Of a stretch of DNA of 64,000 nt, positions 23,423-34,206 are shown piece by piece (position 1 is the stretch's first letter; each line of letters opens with the position of its first letter). The notes below the pieces were generated by a model. It ran no database searches. It was not told where the DNA came from and saw only the letters and a list, made by a program, of their open reading frames with translations. The translations under genes and the position numbers were made by a program. Source of the stretch: Hemerocallis citrina (Eukaryota; Streptophyta; Magnoliopsida; Asparagales; Asphodelaceae); assembly GCA_017893485.1 (NCBI GenBank), contig CM030360.1, forward strand, positions 10,094,597 through 10,158,596. The letters are read 5' to 3'.

Positions 23423-24043
23423 TGATATGGCTACAAATAGGATTAAATCGGGACCGTTCACATCGGAGACGAATCTTAAAGCTCAGGGGTAAAACGGTAA
23501 TTTCACCTACTAACGGGTCCGAAGCGGGTACTGGGTCTCCTTCTCATAGATCCAATAACCCACGAACGGATCCACCTCAACTGGGTACGGGTCCCGACCC
23601 GATACAAACCCAGTCCGACAGGATAGAATTAGGTTCTCTGATTGAACCAAATCAACGGGCCTGATTCGCGACTATCCTCTCATCGGGAATTAAGGGATTA
23701 CATTCCTAATCTGATTATGAGGATTTTACGCCTTATCAGATCACAGGAATCACATTCCTAATCTGATCCCAACGGCGACTATAAATACCCTCCACTTACT
23801 ACTGTTATAGGTTAATCACTCTTTTCCCAACTAAAGCTCTTTTTTAATCATCACTGGTTACTGACAAGAGCGTCGGAGGGTGCGTCGCCGGGATCAACCC
23901 CGGTGTTTCGCACTTTCCTTGCAGGTGTACGGCGGGAGTCAGCAGCCCAACTCCGACGGAACAGGTTTGGATCTGCTATTCAGGTTTTTCCACGAACCCA
24001 CAAATTCTATCTGTTTACCCCCACACCAGATTCAGCGGTAACA
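23423..24043 (+). repeat. E1 3' LTR
   Basis: 621 bp, same ends as 15795-16415, followed by the GATAG duplication at 24044-24048. Confidence 0.93.
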
Positions 24044-24129
24044 GATAGAACATTGGATCATGCCGCACGACTTATTCTATTCTACATGATCTAATGGAGC
24101 CTGTTCATGTATAACATAATTTGGGTAAA

Positions 24130-24201
24130 TGGGTTGTGGCCAAGTGGTAAGGCATCTGGTTTTGGTCCCATCATTCGGAGGTTCAAATCCTTGGATGCAC
24201 T
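24130..24201 (+). pseudogene. trnQ: Plastid-type trnQ-UUG pseudogene
   Basis: The D arm (GTGGCCAAGTGGTAAGGC), the anticodon loop TTTTGGT with anticodon TTG, and the T arm CGGAGGTTCAAATCC match plastid tRNA-Gln. The acceptor stem no longer pairs (TGGGTTG against TGCACTG) and the anticodon stem is mismatched, so it is not a working tRNA. It lies just right of E1, in DNA that may be further plastid-derived sequence. Confidence 0.75.
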
Positions 24202-25408
24202 GCTAGTACATCATATGAGAATTCTGAATTGGCTAGTTGTAAATAGCCAGTTTTCTTTTCATAAGGGCAAAAAAGAATCACTTATTTTGACTTTTCGACC
24301 CCATATTTTTATCTTATTTTTGTTCAACCTCTATTTTGTGAGTACTCACATTTAGATTACTGAAACCATGATCAGTACTTACAGATTCATAACTGACATG
24401 CATATTATTGAAATATAGTAATTGCTAATGTGTATATTCTGTTTCCTAATCTGTAGGAAACAGATTCCCCAAATTTTTCATCTCCACAATCTTCTCTCAA
24501 TCTCATTTCTTCTTCTCCAAGAATGTAATTCTTATATAGATGTATACAGTAGAGAAAGAAAATTTGAATAAGAAAAATATTAACTTTTCTCTCAAATCTG
24601 TTTTCAACATGGTATCAGAGCCTAAAATATTCTAGGCTATGTGAAGAAGAGGAAGAAGAAGAGGCACAGCCTCACCGATCACCAATCACTTCCCCAACTT
24701 CAGATCCAGATCCAAACCGGAACCCCGAAACCCCGACTTCGTCCATCGTCTTCATCGACTGGACCCCGATCCCGTCGCCATCACAGATCCGAAGTTGTTG
24801 TCGAACCCCAAAACCTGATCCCTGAAGTCGACGAACCCTGATCATCGTCGAAGCCCTCGTCTTCAACCCCACACCCCGCAGTCCCTCCTTCCAGATCCTT
24901 CCTCCCGAGCACCACCCTGATCGCCTTGCACGTCGCAGTCCACCGAGATCCACCTCTTCCTCTTCCCTTTCCTCTGTCGATCTCGACCCCGTAGCCCTCC
25001 ATCGACGCCAGCCTCACCCTAGCTGCTGCCGTCACCATCGAAAACTCACCCCGATCCTGCCAAAACCCGTGCGTGCATCATCGATCCCGTCGCTATCGTC
25101 ACCGCCGCTTCCCATAGTCGCCGTCGACATTCCCTAGCACCCAGATCTAACATTTGCTTGGGTCTTGTTGTTGTTTGTTGTTCTTGCGCCGACCCGCTGT
25201 TGCCATTGCTATTGCTGTTGCTCTACTATTGGTGTTGCTATTGCTGTATTGTTTGCTGTTGTTGTACTGTTTGCGCCGACCCGCTGTTGCTGTACTGTTA
25301 GCTAGGTTGCTATTTGCTGTTCTTCACCATAGGACCAAAACTACCGAATGCTGCAAGTAATGATGGTAAGGTTTTTAATATTTCTGCATCTGTTATGAAT
25401 AATGCATG

Positions 25409-26187
25409 GATAATTGATTCGGGTGCTACTGACCATATGACTTTTGATTCTAGACAAGTCTAAAATTTTCAACCATCCACCAAATCAACTGTGTCCACTG
25501 TCAATGGTGCTCCTGCCACTGTTACTGGCGCGGGTTCCATACATCTCACAAACAACCTAACCTTAGATATTGCCTTAGTTGTGCCATCCTTGAATTTTAA
25601 TATATTATCTGTTGCTCAGATAACTATTGCCTTACATTGTGTTGTAGTTTTTTGGCCTTCACATTGTGTATTTAAGGATATTCAGACTCGCAAGACGATT
25701 AATTATGGGGTTAGACATGGGAAGCTCTATTACCAGGATTTAGAATCTGAAAGTTCAAGCAAGTTGACTCAAGCTCTAAGCATGGAAGGGTCCGAATGTG
25801 AAAAGAAGAAATCAGATATTTGGTTATGGCATCAACATTTAGGGCATGCTTCTTTTGGTTATTTGAAGAAATTATTCACAAGTTTATTTTTGAAGATGGA
25901 TATTTCTATCTTTCGATGTGATGTGTGTGAACTCGCAAAAGGTCACCGTGTCTTTTTTCCTCCAAATCCAAGTAGAAGCACTCTTCCATTTATGATTATT
26001 CATTCTGATGTTTGGGGTCCATCTAAAAACACTGCATTTGGAGAAGCCAAATGGTTTGTGACATTTATTGATGACTGTACTCGTATGACCTGAATTTATT
26101 TGATGAATTCGAAAAGTGAAGTTAGTGGCTTGTTTCAGAAATTTCACAAGCATGTTATGACTCGGTATAAAGCACAGATTCAAGTTC
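25409..26187 (+). pseudogene. Copia protease and integrase N-terminal part
   Basis: The protease active site IIDSGATDHM lies at about 25410-25440 (Asp codon 25416-25418), with a TAA soon after. From 25491 the frame carries LNFNILSVAQI, the GAG-pre-integrase motif LWHQHLGHASFGYL with its zinc pair CDVCELAKGHR, and the integrase start HSDVWGP...FVTFIDDCTR, including its first catalytic Asp. A stop follows (26091-26093). The integrase is cut at the codon before DNGGEY by the element at 26195-27305. Confidence 0.85.
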
Positions 26188-26194
26188 TTAGGAG

Positions 26195-27305
26195 TAGGGC
26201 TGTTCATACTTTGGTTAAAACCGATTACCGAACCGAACCGAACCGAAATTTACCAATTTGGTTCGGTTTTTCGGTTTTCGGTTCGGTTTTGATCCAAACC
26301 GAAGTTTTTTTAGAGAGTTCGGTTCGGTTTTTGGTTGGCTTCTAAATAAACTGAACCGAACAAAAAACTGAACTTTTTTTGGACCAAAATAAATTTACCA
26401 CTTCTTCCATTTAATGTTGAGAATGTTAATGCTTCTCTAACGTTCATTCTTAAAATTGGTGGAGTCTCAAAGCATCGAGATTTATCAGACATGGTGTATT
26501 AAGAATGTGTGTATTAAGAATGTTAATGCTTCTTTGTTTCGTATTTGTGTAATTTCTTGTTACCCTTGGTACATGGTGTATTAAGAATGTGTGAAGCCAT
26601 TGTCAGATCAATTTTTTTATATACAAGGATGCCGCAAATGATTTCCTCACTTTCTTTGAAATCCTCCATGAATTGTAGCATTTTTTTAATGTATTTATTT
26701 TCAGCACTAATTAATGGGAAAAATTCTTAAATTATGTTTTGGGAAGTATGAATGCTCATTTTTATGGAGAGGTGATTTCCATGAGAACAACAATCCTTCT
26801 AAAATTACATCTTCATATTTAGTAAATTATTCCTTTTATAAGAAAATTTAAGATTCTTTGCACATTAACAATCCTTTTAAAATTACATCTTAATATTTTG
26901 TAAACTATACCTTTTATAAGAAAATTTTAGATTCTCTGCACGTTACCGCGAACTGAGAGTCTCCTACAATTTAAACTTCCGAGGAAATCCACTCCACACA
27001 AATTGTTGGGAGGAAAAACAAGGCTAACTCTATCGTATGTCAGCACTATCTAAACACAACAACAAACAAGCTTATAAGAGTTATTGGTAACTTTCAATGA
27101 ACTTATTGTACAGAGGGGTATTTCAAAATATTAATTTTCTCTTTCAAAATTTCGGTTAGTTCGGTTATTAACCGAACCGAACCGATAAAATTCGGTTCGG
27201 TTCAAACCAAATTTTATCAATTTCGGTTCGGATTTTGGCTTCAAATTTACCAAACCAAAAAAATCGGTTCGGTTCGGTTCAGTTTTGCACCGATGAACAG
27301 CCCTA
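26195..27305. mobile_element. hAT-type non-autonomous element
   Basis: Inverted ends TAGGGCTGTTCAT and ATGAACAGCCCTA, with a perfect 8-bp duplication CTTAGGAG at 26187-26194 and 27306-27313. Subterminal stretches are rich in GGTTCGG and its complement CCGAACC at both ends. No transposase ORF. The 8-bp duplication and TAGGG ends fit hAT. Confidence 0.88.
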
Positions 27306-27313
27306 CTTAGGAG

Positions 27314-28253
27314 TGATAATGGCGGAGAGTACCTGAGTTCGAATCTGCAATAATATTTGGTAGAATACGGGATTGTTCACCAGACTACATGCTCATATAC
27401 ACTTTAACAAAATGGGGTTGCAGAAAGAAAAAAACAGACACTTGCTCGAGGTGGTCCGTGCTTTTCATATCCATGAAAATATGCCGCTATTTTATTGAGG
27501 GAAGCCCTTGCTTCTGCTGCATACCTAATGAACTGAGTTTCCTCTAGTATCCTAAACTTTCTCACACCATTTCAAGCATTAATCGAAGCTGTGAATGCAC
27601 CAAAAATTGTTAACTTGCCGCCTCATGTGTTTGGGTGTGTTGCATTTGTTCATCTTCATCAACATGAACGTAATAAGTTAACTCCTCGAGCTGTCTGTTG
27701 TGTTTTCATGGGATATGCAAAACATAAGAAAAGGTATCGGTGCTATCACCCACCATCTCAAAGGATGTTTGTGACTATGGATGTTGTGTTCCATGAAGAT
27801 GAGATGTATTTTTCCTCTGATGTTGAACTTCAGGGAGAGCACTGAAGTGAAGTTCAAACTCTTGTCTATGATGAAGTGGTTACCATTCAGACTGAACAAT
27901 CAGATATAAGAGATAAAAATCTAAATCTGGATGTAAGTAGTGACGATCACTTGAATGAAGTTCAAACTAAGGAAAGAGATCTCCACGAAGAACTGAAATC
28001 AGTGCCGAACCTCCATGATGATGAGCCATCTCTACCACCAACATCGTCAGAACCATCTCCACCACCACCACCGTTAGAATCATCTCTACCATCAGCACCT
28101 TTAGAACCCCAAAACCAATCGTCATCGCTGTCCGAAGCTCCAAGAAGAGAACTCCCAAATCATACAATTAGAGATATCCCAAAACCTACTTATAAGCCTG
28201 ATTCCACTAGTAATATCAAGTATCCCATGAGTCATTATGTATCCACTCACTGA
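27314..28253 (+). pseudogene. Copia integrase C-terminal part and linker
   Basis: Resumes with SDNGGEYL, the second integrase Asp. It is broken by frameshifts until 27591-27845, where PPHVFGCVAFVHLH, RAVCCVFMGYA and KRYRCYHP match the copia integrase C-terminal region. The 27876-28253 frame is a Ser/Pro-rich linker. Confidence 0.75.
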
Positions 28254-28319
28254 TTATCTAAATCAAATAAGTCATTTGTGAATCAATTATCTATTGTATC
28301 TATTCCTAACAATGTGCAG

Positions 28320-29130
28320 GAAGCCTTAACCGATCCAAGGTGGAAAACAGCTATGGAGAAGAGATGAAGTTCTTGAAGAAGAATGAGACTTAGGAGATAG
28401 TCGAATTGCCAGCAGGGAAGAAACCGGTAGGATGCAGATGGATTTATACAGTGAAGTATAAGTCTGATGGTTAAAGCAAGGCTGGTTACCAAAGGATACA
28501 CTCAAACTTATGGAATCGATTATGACGAAATATTTGCACCTGTAGCAAAGTTCAACATCGTTCGAGTTTTACTATCACTTGCTGCAAATCTTGACTGGCC
28601 ATTGGAGCAATTTGATGTGAAGAATGCTTTTTTGCATGGAGAATTAACAGAAGAAGTTTATATGGATTTACTACCAGGATTAAACAGACCAGTTCAACAC
28701 AGTAATAAAGTGTGTCGGTTGAATAAATCACTGTATGGTCCTAAGCAGTCGCCAAGAGCTTGGTTTGGGAGATTTACAAAATCAATGAGGACGTTTGGAT
28801 AATGTCAGAGTAACTCAGATCATACCATATTCCTAAAAGGAAAGAAGGTAAGATTACTACTCTCATTATATATGTGGATGATATGATTGTAACTAGGAAT
28901 GATCCAGAGGAGAGAACGGCATTGAAAAGCTACTTGTCAAAAGAGTTTGAAATGAAGGATCTTGGCTCTTTGAGATGTTTCCTTGGTATTGAAGTTTCTC
29001 GCTCGAGAGGGTATATTTCTATCTCAAAGAAAGTATGCTCTTGATTTATTGAAAGAAACTGGAATGTCTGTTTGTCAGCCGATTGGTACACCGTTAGAAG
29101 AATGACTGAAACTTTGTAACGAATCTGATC
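28320..29130 (+). pseudogene. Copia reverse transcriptase
   Basis: Motifs of the RVT_2 family: VKARLVTKGYTQTYGIDY, FAPVAKFNIVRVLLSLAA, QFDVKNAFLHGELTEEVYM, LNKSLYGPKQSPRAWF, then in another frame YVDDMIVT (YVDD at 28871-28882). A stop at 28800-28802 and later frame changes inactivate it. Confidence 0.85.
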
Positions 29131-29132
29131 AT

Positions 29133-29819
29133 GTGCCTTGTGATCAGGAAAGATATCAGAGATTGGTTGGGCGACTGATGTATCTTGCCCATACATGGTC
29201 AAATTTATCATATGCTTTAAGTGTGGTAAGTCAATTTATGCATGCACCTCAAGAACATCACATGGATACAGTTATGAGAATTCTGAGATATATTAAGACT
29301 GCTCCAGAAAAAGGGGTCTTATTTGCAAAATATGGTCACTTGAAGGTTGAGGCATATACTGATGCTGATTGGGCAGGATCTATAATTGATAGGCGCTCCA
29401 CTTCAGAATACTTCACCTTTGTTGGAGGAAATTTAGTTACATGGAGAAGTAAGAAGCAAAATGTTGTTGTACGCTCTAGTGCAGAGGCTCAGTAAGTAGC
29501 TCTAAGTATAGCGGAAGCTTTATGGCTGAAACTCTTGTGGGAGGACTTAGGTTGTGGTCCGAATAAACTTATGAATGTGTATTGTGACAATCAAGCAGCA
29601 AGTGATATTGCCGCAAATCCAGTTCATTATGACAGGACGAAACATGTAGAGGTGGATAGATTCTTCATCAAGGTGAAATTGGATGAGAAAATCATTGAGA
29701 TATCTAAAGTAAGGTCAGAAGATCAGCTTGCAGATATCCAGACCAAGACAATTTCTAATTGGCTCTTCTTGAAATTTGTTGACAAGTTGGGCATGTTCAA
29801 TATCTATGCACCAACTTGA
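29133..29819 (+). pseudogene. Copia RNase H
   Basis: Contains YQRLVGRLMYLAHTW, EAYTDADWAGS, RRSTSEYFTFVGGNLVTW, SKKQNVVVRSSAEAQ, then after a stop (29493-29495) ALSIAEALWLK, VYCDNQAASDIAANP, DRTKHVEVDRFFIK and EDQLADIQTK. These are the usual ordered motifs of the copia RNase H. The stop could be a Tyr codon change (the consensus reads AEAEYRAL). Confidence 0.85.
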
Positions 29820-30177
29820 GGGAGAGTATTGAAATATAGTAATTGCTAATGTGTATATTCTGGTTCCTTATCTATAGAAAACAGATTTCCCAAATTTCTC
29901 ATCTCCTCAATCTTCTCTCAATCTCCTTTCTTCTTCTCCAAGAATGTAATTCTTATATATAGATGTATACAGTAGAGAAAGAAAATATGAATAAGAAAAA
30001 TATTAATTTTTCTCTCAAATCTGTTTTCAACACATATAACCATGTAAGGTGATCCGGCTAAAAATTTTATGGGGCTTTTGTGTGGAAGGAATGTTGCATC
30101 AATTTTCAATAGAATATTTGTAGAGCTTTTACTTAATTGTTTGTTAACTTTTATTCTAGGTTTTTGATAAAAGCAAG

Positions 30178-30545
30178 GTTCAAAATCTTGGTAGCATGAA
30201 CGGTATCAAATAGCCAAATTTTCTTGTCAGGATTGGTGTTGATCAAATCGGTAGTGTTGGATCGAGATCAAATTAGTAATGTTGGATCGGTGTATTGGAT
30301 TATTGCTATAAATATTTTTTTAAAAAAATATTTTCTATATAAAATCAATATTATTTTTTAGACATTAATTGATCAATTTATTAAACTGTTTTCTATTTAA
30401 TCAGATTGATGGTGTCGTTTTGGATCGATCCGTTCTGGTTGATCCCCAATTCATATCACTGATCTTGAATTTTTGGAGTATCGGTCACCCCCTCCAAAAC
30501 CGATCCAATCAGAATCAGGATCGGCCGATCCTTTAAACTATGGAT
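30178..30545. mobile_element. Possible MITE remnant
   Basis: The ends GGTTCAAAATC and GATCCTTTAAACT are weakly inverted, and the interior repeats GGATCGG-type motifs on both strands. No duplication was resolved. Confidence 0.3.
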
Positions 30546-32119
30546 GAAAATATTTTGGTTTCATTAAGGTAACAATTATGTAGGGATATTTTCCAATATA
30601 AAAAGTCAAATTTGTGAAAGGCTAAATTTGGAAGAAAAAAAAATCCTTGAACTAACCCTTTATGCAGAAAACTTTACTGAACTTTTTTATGCGCAGAAAA
30701 CCAGACTCAAGTATAGTTGCAAAAAAACCCCTATTTATAATCGAAACTATATATTTTGGTGTCCGTGGTATCTGTTTACTATATTTTTTTTTCCTTCTGA
30801 TTCAAGTTGTTGGTGCATGTAGGACGTATGACATGTAATATACGAAAAAATTATCTGAAAGAAATCAGATATACTGTTTGCTTTCTGCAAGAAATTTCTT
30901 CTTACTAGAAGAGTGTTGGGTGGACGTTGATGGGGTCCAGTCGTGCTTTGTTAAGATTCATTCCATCAATCCATTATGCTAAATGATATATTTATAATCA
31001 AATCATTTAGACTATGAATGTTGGCTTTTGGGTTAACTAACAAAATTTTACCTAAATAAGTCAATAGTTGATGGTAGCTACCTAACGAAGGATACTTAAA
31101 TATGGTGCATGCAATCTAGCATACAGAAATGCATGTATACAATTGACAACTTTAGCTCCTGAGCATAACCGATGTTCTATCCGGCGATAATTTTATCCTG
31201 ATGAACTTTGGGAAGATTTTAACATCTACTTTTGTATATCTGACGCGGAGTCAGTCCACCTCTCTATTATATGCAAACACATTACTTGTTATTGTGGCTG
31301 GTAGCAAAAACTTGTGTCTCTCATTCACAATCTCAAGCCTTACAAAGTCTCCCTAAATGGTCTTAAAATCCTTCAATTTTGAGCTAAATGCAACTCGCCT
31401 TGAGACATTACCTGATTACTGTCCTCATTCCTTTGTTTAAATTCCTCCAAAATTGTTCTGGATTTTTCTTATGTTTTTGTAAACCCACTCTTCTCATGGA
31501 ACCTAGGTTTATAAGCTTAGTTTAACAGTGATAAATACATCTACTATTTAAGCAGTTGAATGGCATGTTTTTTTTTATGAACCGGATAGAGTCTTGCGAC
31601 TCCAGCCAAACGAACAAGAGTTGAATGGCATTTTGATTTCCGCAAAATATCAGATTGTAATTCTGAACTTGATGTTAGGTTTTGTGAGAAATTAACAATT
31701 GGAAATTAGGGTTAATATCTAGATCTAAGTTACTTGAGATATTCACCCTAAGTATCAAGATTGAAATACCTAGACTGCTATCACAAGCCAGTATTTATTC
31801 TTAAAACGACTAACTCTTCAACCATAAGAATTTTTTGTACTTTACACTACAACCAAGTATATTCAGCAAATGTTGTTGAGGAACACTCATCGTGCTATAT
31901 GACAATGCGATAGGTACTCTTTTCGGTTTATGTAAACGATTCAGAAGCATTTTACGCCTTTAGACAATTTTTGGTCACCCTGTTACTATTTTGGGTACAA
32001 AAGAGGAGAATGTCCTCCTCTGATGTTTATGATACACTCGAAGGGTATTTTGTATTTACACTGACCATTGAAAAGAGGTCTTATTGGATGAAAATTGAAT
32101 AATAATTTGGTTAGTGCAG
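30546..32119. other. Presumed intron of the ATXR5/6-like pseudogene
   Basis: AT-rich, no exon recognised. The minus-strand frame at 31986-32228 overlaps the degenerate SET exon and matches nothing I know. Confidence 0.4.
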
Positions 32120-32195
32120 GTTCACTGTACAAGCTCATGGGCACATAAAGGACATGACCTTCATCACCAATCAATGGAATTAACAACCATTCTCT
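32120..32195 (+). pseudogene. ATXR5/ATXR6-like, penultimate exon remnant
   Basis: After an acceptor TTAGTGCAG the sequence is degenerate and has stops, but its end encodes INGINNHS (32170-32193) and is followed directly by GTAAG. In ATXR5/6 the SET-domain motif RFI[N/S]GINNH precedes GRKKQNLKCV, which is the start of the next exon here. Match, order and splice position argue against chance, though only eight residues are clean. Confidence 0.55.
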
Positions 32196-32439
32196 GTAAG
32201 CCAGCTTTAGATTTCTATTATTTCTCACATTTTGTTTCTATTATTTATATAAGTAAAAAAAAAATTGACTGCTTTTATAATATATTGACATAAATAACTA
32301 GATGTCCTAGTTTTTCCATAAGCTAGTTTCTTGTTGTCTCAACCAGGCTAAAAAAACTTCAATTTTGATACCTGATAATAAGTATTAGTTATTATATACC
32401 TATAATGTAGTTATGCTTGAACCAACCCATTTATTGCAG

Positions 32440-32601
32440 GGAGGCCGCAGGAAGAACCAGAACCTAAAATGTGTGAGGTATAATGTAGATGGTGAGTGTC
32501 GTGTTTTACTGGTTGCTTGTCGTGATATATCTCCCGGAGAGAGGCTATATTACGACTACAATGGATATGAACAAGAATACCCGACTGAGCATTTTGTCTG
32601 A
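32440..32601 (+). pseudogene. ATXR5/ATXR6-like, last exon (SET domain end)
   Basis: After TTATTGCAG the exon encodes RRKNQNLKCVRYNV, GECRVLLVACRDISPGERLY and YDYNGYEQEYPTEHFV, then TGA at 32599-32601. This is the end of the SET domain of ATXR5/6, including the NHxxxPN-equivalent and YDYN region that forms the methyl-donor pocket. The upstream exon ends in phase 2, but the reading frame here begins in phase 0. One missing G in GGAGGCC at the exon start would account for it, so a frameshift is likely. The exon itself is otherwise open. Confidence 0.88.
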
Positions 32602-34206
32602 GATTCGTGAAGCGATAGGAGATACATGTATCTAACTAGTCCTGAAGAAGTGTAAATTTTGGACCTGCGAGGGTCAATTTTGGAATAGATTATCATTTTA
32701 TATCAACTTAGCCCTCTAATCTTTTGTTGATGTCTGCATTTTAACTTTTATCTCCGAAAGTGAGGGGTTTAACAGTATAGCTCAATTTGATACTGAGGAT
32801 ATGGATTTTTTTAAATCAATTTGAATGTAGTCAATCTTGAAATACCAATGCCAATTTAAAGATAGAATATTTTTCATGTTTGCCTTTGTCGGCCTTGGCC
32901 TCTATTTCCTCACTGAGATTTCAGTTATGACAATTCTTCTTGGTGATGCTGTATGTTTGTTTTTGTTTATGCTGAGATGAACTATTGTATATATTGATAT
33001 GGTGTCTTGGTTGTCATTCTGTTAATGTTCTGTTGTTTATTGTTTGTTAGGTGAAAGTCCTTCGTTAGAGTACTTGTATCAATTAATATGTGACAGTCAG
33101 GTCTCGACCTTCCTGCCAGACCAGGCAAGATACATACTGGCTGCCATTTAAGAGTTGAACGAGTATGCTTGCGAGTATGTAGATTTTAGAAGTCAAGTCC
33201 TGACTCCTGAGCTATTGTCTTGTGCAAATTTCTTTAAATTTTAAATATATGTCGTCTGTTGTAAAGGCAAGTCAGTGTTTCATGCACCGCCCCTATCGTC
33301 TGTTTTATCAGTTAGAAGTTAACTCGACTATTTCTTTCAAGGGTCTCGAGATTTTACTCTTCTCAGTTACAACTTAGAAGGGATGATTAGAAGTGAGGAC
33401 TGCTGAATTGATTCCCTACTAGTAGTCAAGCTTTGCTACTGGAGCTTGTCCTTGTGAGTCGGAACTTGGTAGTTGATTCTTCCTAGTTAGCTCTTCTTCG
33501 AAAACTGAGATTGTCATGTTGGTTCTTTTCTTTGGTATTGTTTGGTGGATCGCTTTGGATTGGTGGATTTGTTGTTTAGTTGTGATCGATCTAGTTTGCT
33601 ACTGTTTGTCTGATTCAGTGACCGATATAGTTTGTTACTGTTTGATCGATCACTGGATCACTACTAGAACTGTTAGGAATCTGAATCTGTGTCACGATCA
33701 CTACGAACATACCACCAAGCGGTAGGAGCAAGCAGAGAAGCAGAAGCTGGAAGGCAGCAGTCGACTGCCATATGGGTGATCGATTGTTGTTGCTCTCTGT
33801 TTTGGTCGAGAGCAAGACAGTCAATAGCGTCGGGGCGATCATGTTTTGGCCGAAGTGTGTTAAGCATCACTTTCTTCTCTTTTTCTCAGACATAGTATGC
33901 AAGACATAAATCCAACAATCTCCACATCGGAATGCATAATCATGATTTTACACGTGTGATTTAAATTCTTCTAGACTTTTTCATTTTACTCTTGCAAACA
34001 ATATGGTTCAATGCCTTTTTCTGTTAGTTGAATCTATCTTAACATGTTTTTCTCCAATTGGTATGCCCCTCAAAGGCACACCCCCAGTAGGCATTAACAT
34101 GAAGGTGTTTTCCTGAGGCACTCTCCACCTCTCGACGTTATTCGAACGTTGCAGTCTCACTTCGGAGATCTAGTGGCAGCGAACTAGATAATGTTTTAGG
34201 ACCGTA
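32602..34206. other. 3' flank of the ATXR5/6-like pseudogene
   Basis: No gene seen. A GGAGATTGTTGG-type junction on the minus strand near 33920-33935 resembles a copia polypurine tract and LTR start, so part of 33700-33935 may be an old LTR end. GATCGAT-rich short repeats occur at 33575-33665. Confidence 0.35.

Larger units (their letters stand above)
15795..24043 (+). mobile_element. E1: gag-only Ty3/gypsy-type LTR retrotransposon (TR-GAG/LARD)
   Basis: 8.25 kb element with two 621-bp LTRs, a GATAG target duplication on each side (15790-15794 and 24044-24048), a primer-binding site, a gag gene and a polypurine tract. There is no protease, reverse transcriptase or integrase between gag (ends 18256) and the 3' LTR. 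That space holds tandem repeats and GC-rich sequence. The LTR and gag resemble those of E2 at 45.8-62.2 kb, so E1 probably relied on E2-like enzymes. By eye the two LTRs differ at about 15 positions, suggesting a fairly recent insertion. It interrupts the ATXR5/6-like locus. Confidence 0.9.
24406..30032 (+). mobile_element. Ty1/copia LTR retrotransposon, degenerate, gag missing
   Basis: LTRs at 24406-24609 and 29827-30032 start TATTGAAATATAG and end TTTTCAACA, with a CATAT duplication at 24401-24405 and 30033-30037. The primer-binding site TGGTATCAGAGCC (24610-24622, initiator Met tRNA type) follows the 5' LTR, and GAGGGAGAG precedes the 3' LTR. In order: protease, integrase, reverse transcriptase, RNase H, the copia order. 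Only about 800 bp separate the primer site from the protease, with no gag or CCHC motif, so gag appears deleted. Stops are frequent. A hAT-type element sits inside the integrase. Confidence 0.9.

Noticed and set aside
24130..24201. Functional nuclear tRNA-Gln gene
   Set aside because: The sequence is plastid-type and its acceptor and anticodon stems are mispaired.
31986..32228. Minus-strand 80-codon frame
   Set aside because: It is antisense to the degenerate SET exon and resembles no family I recognise.
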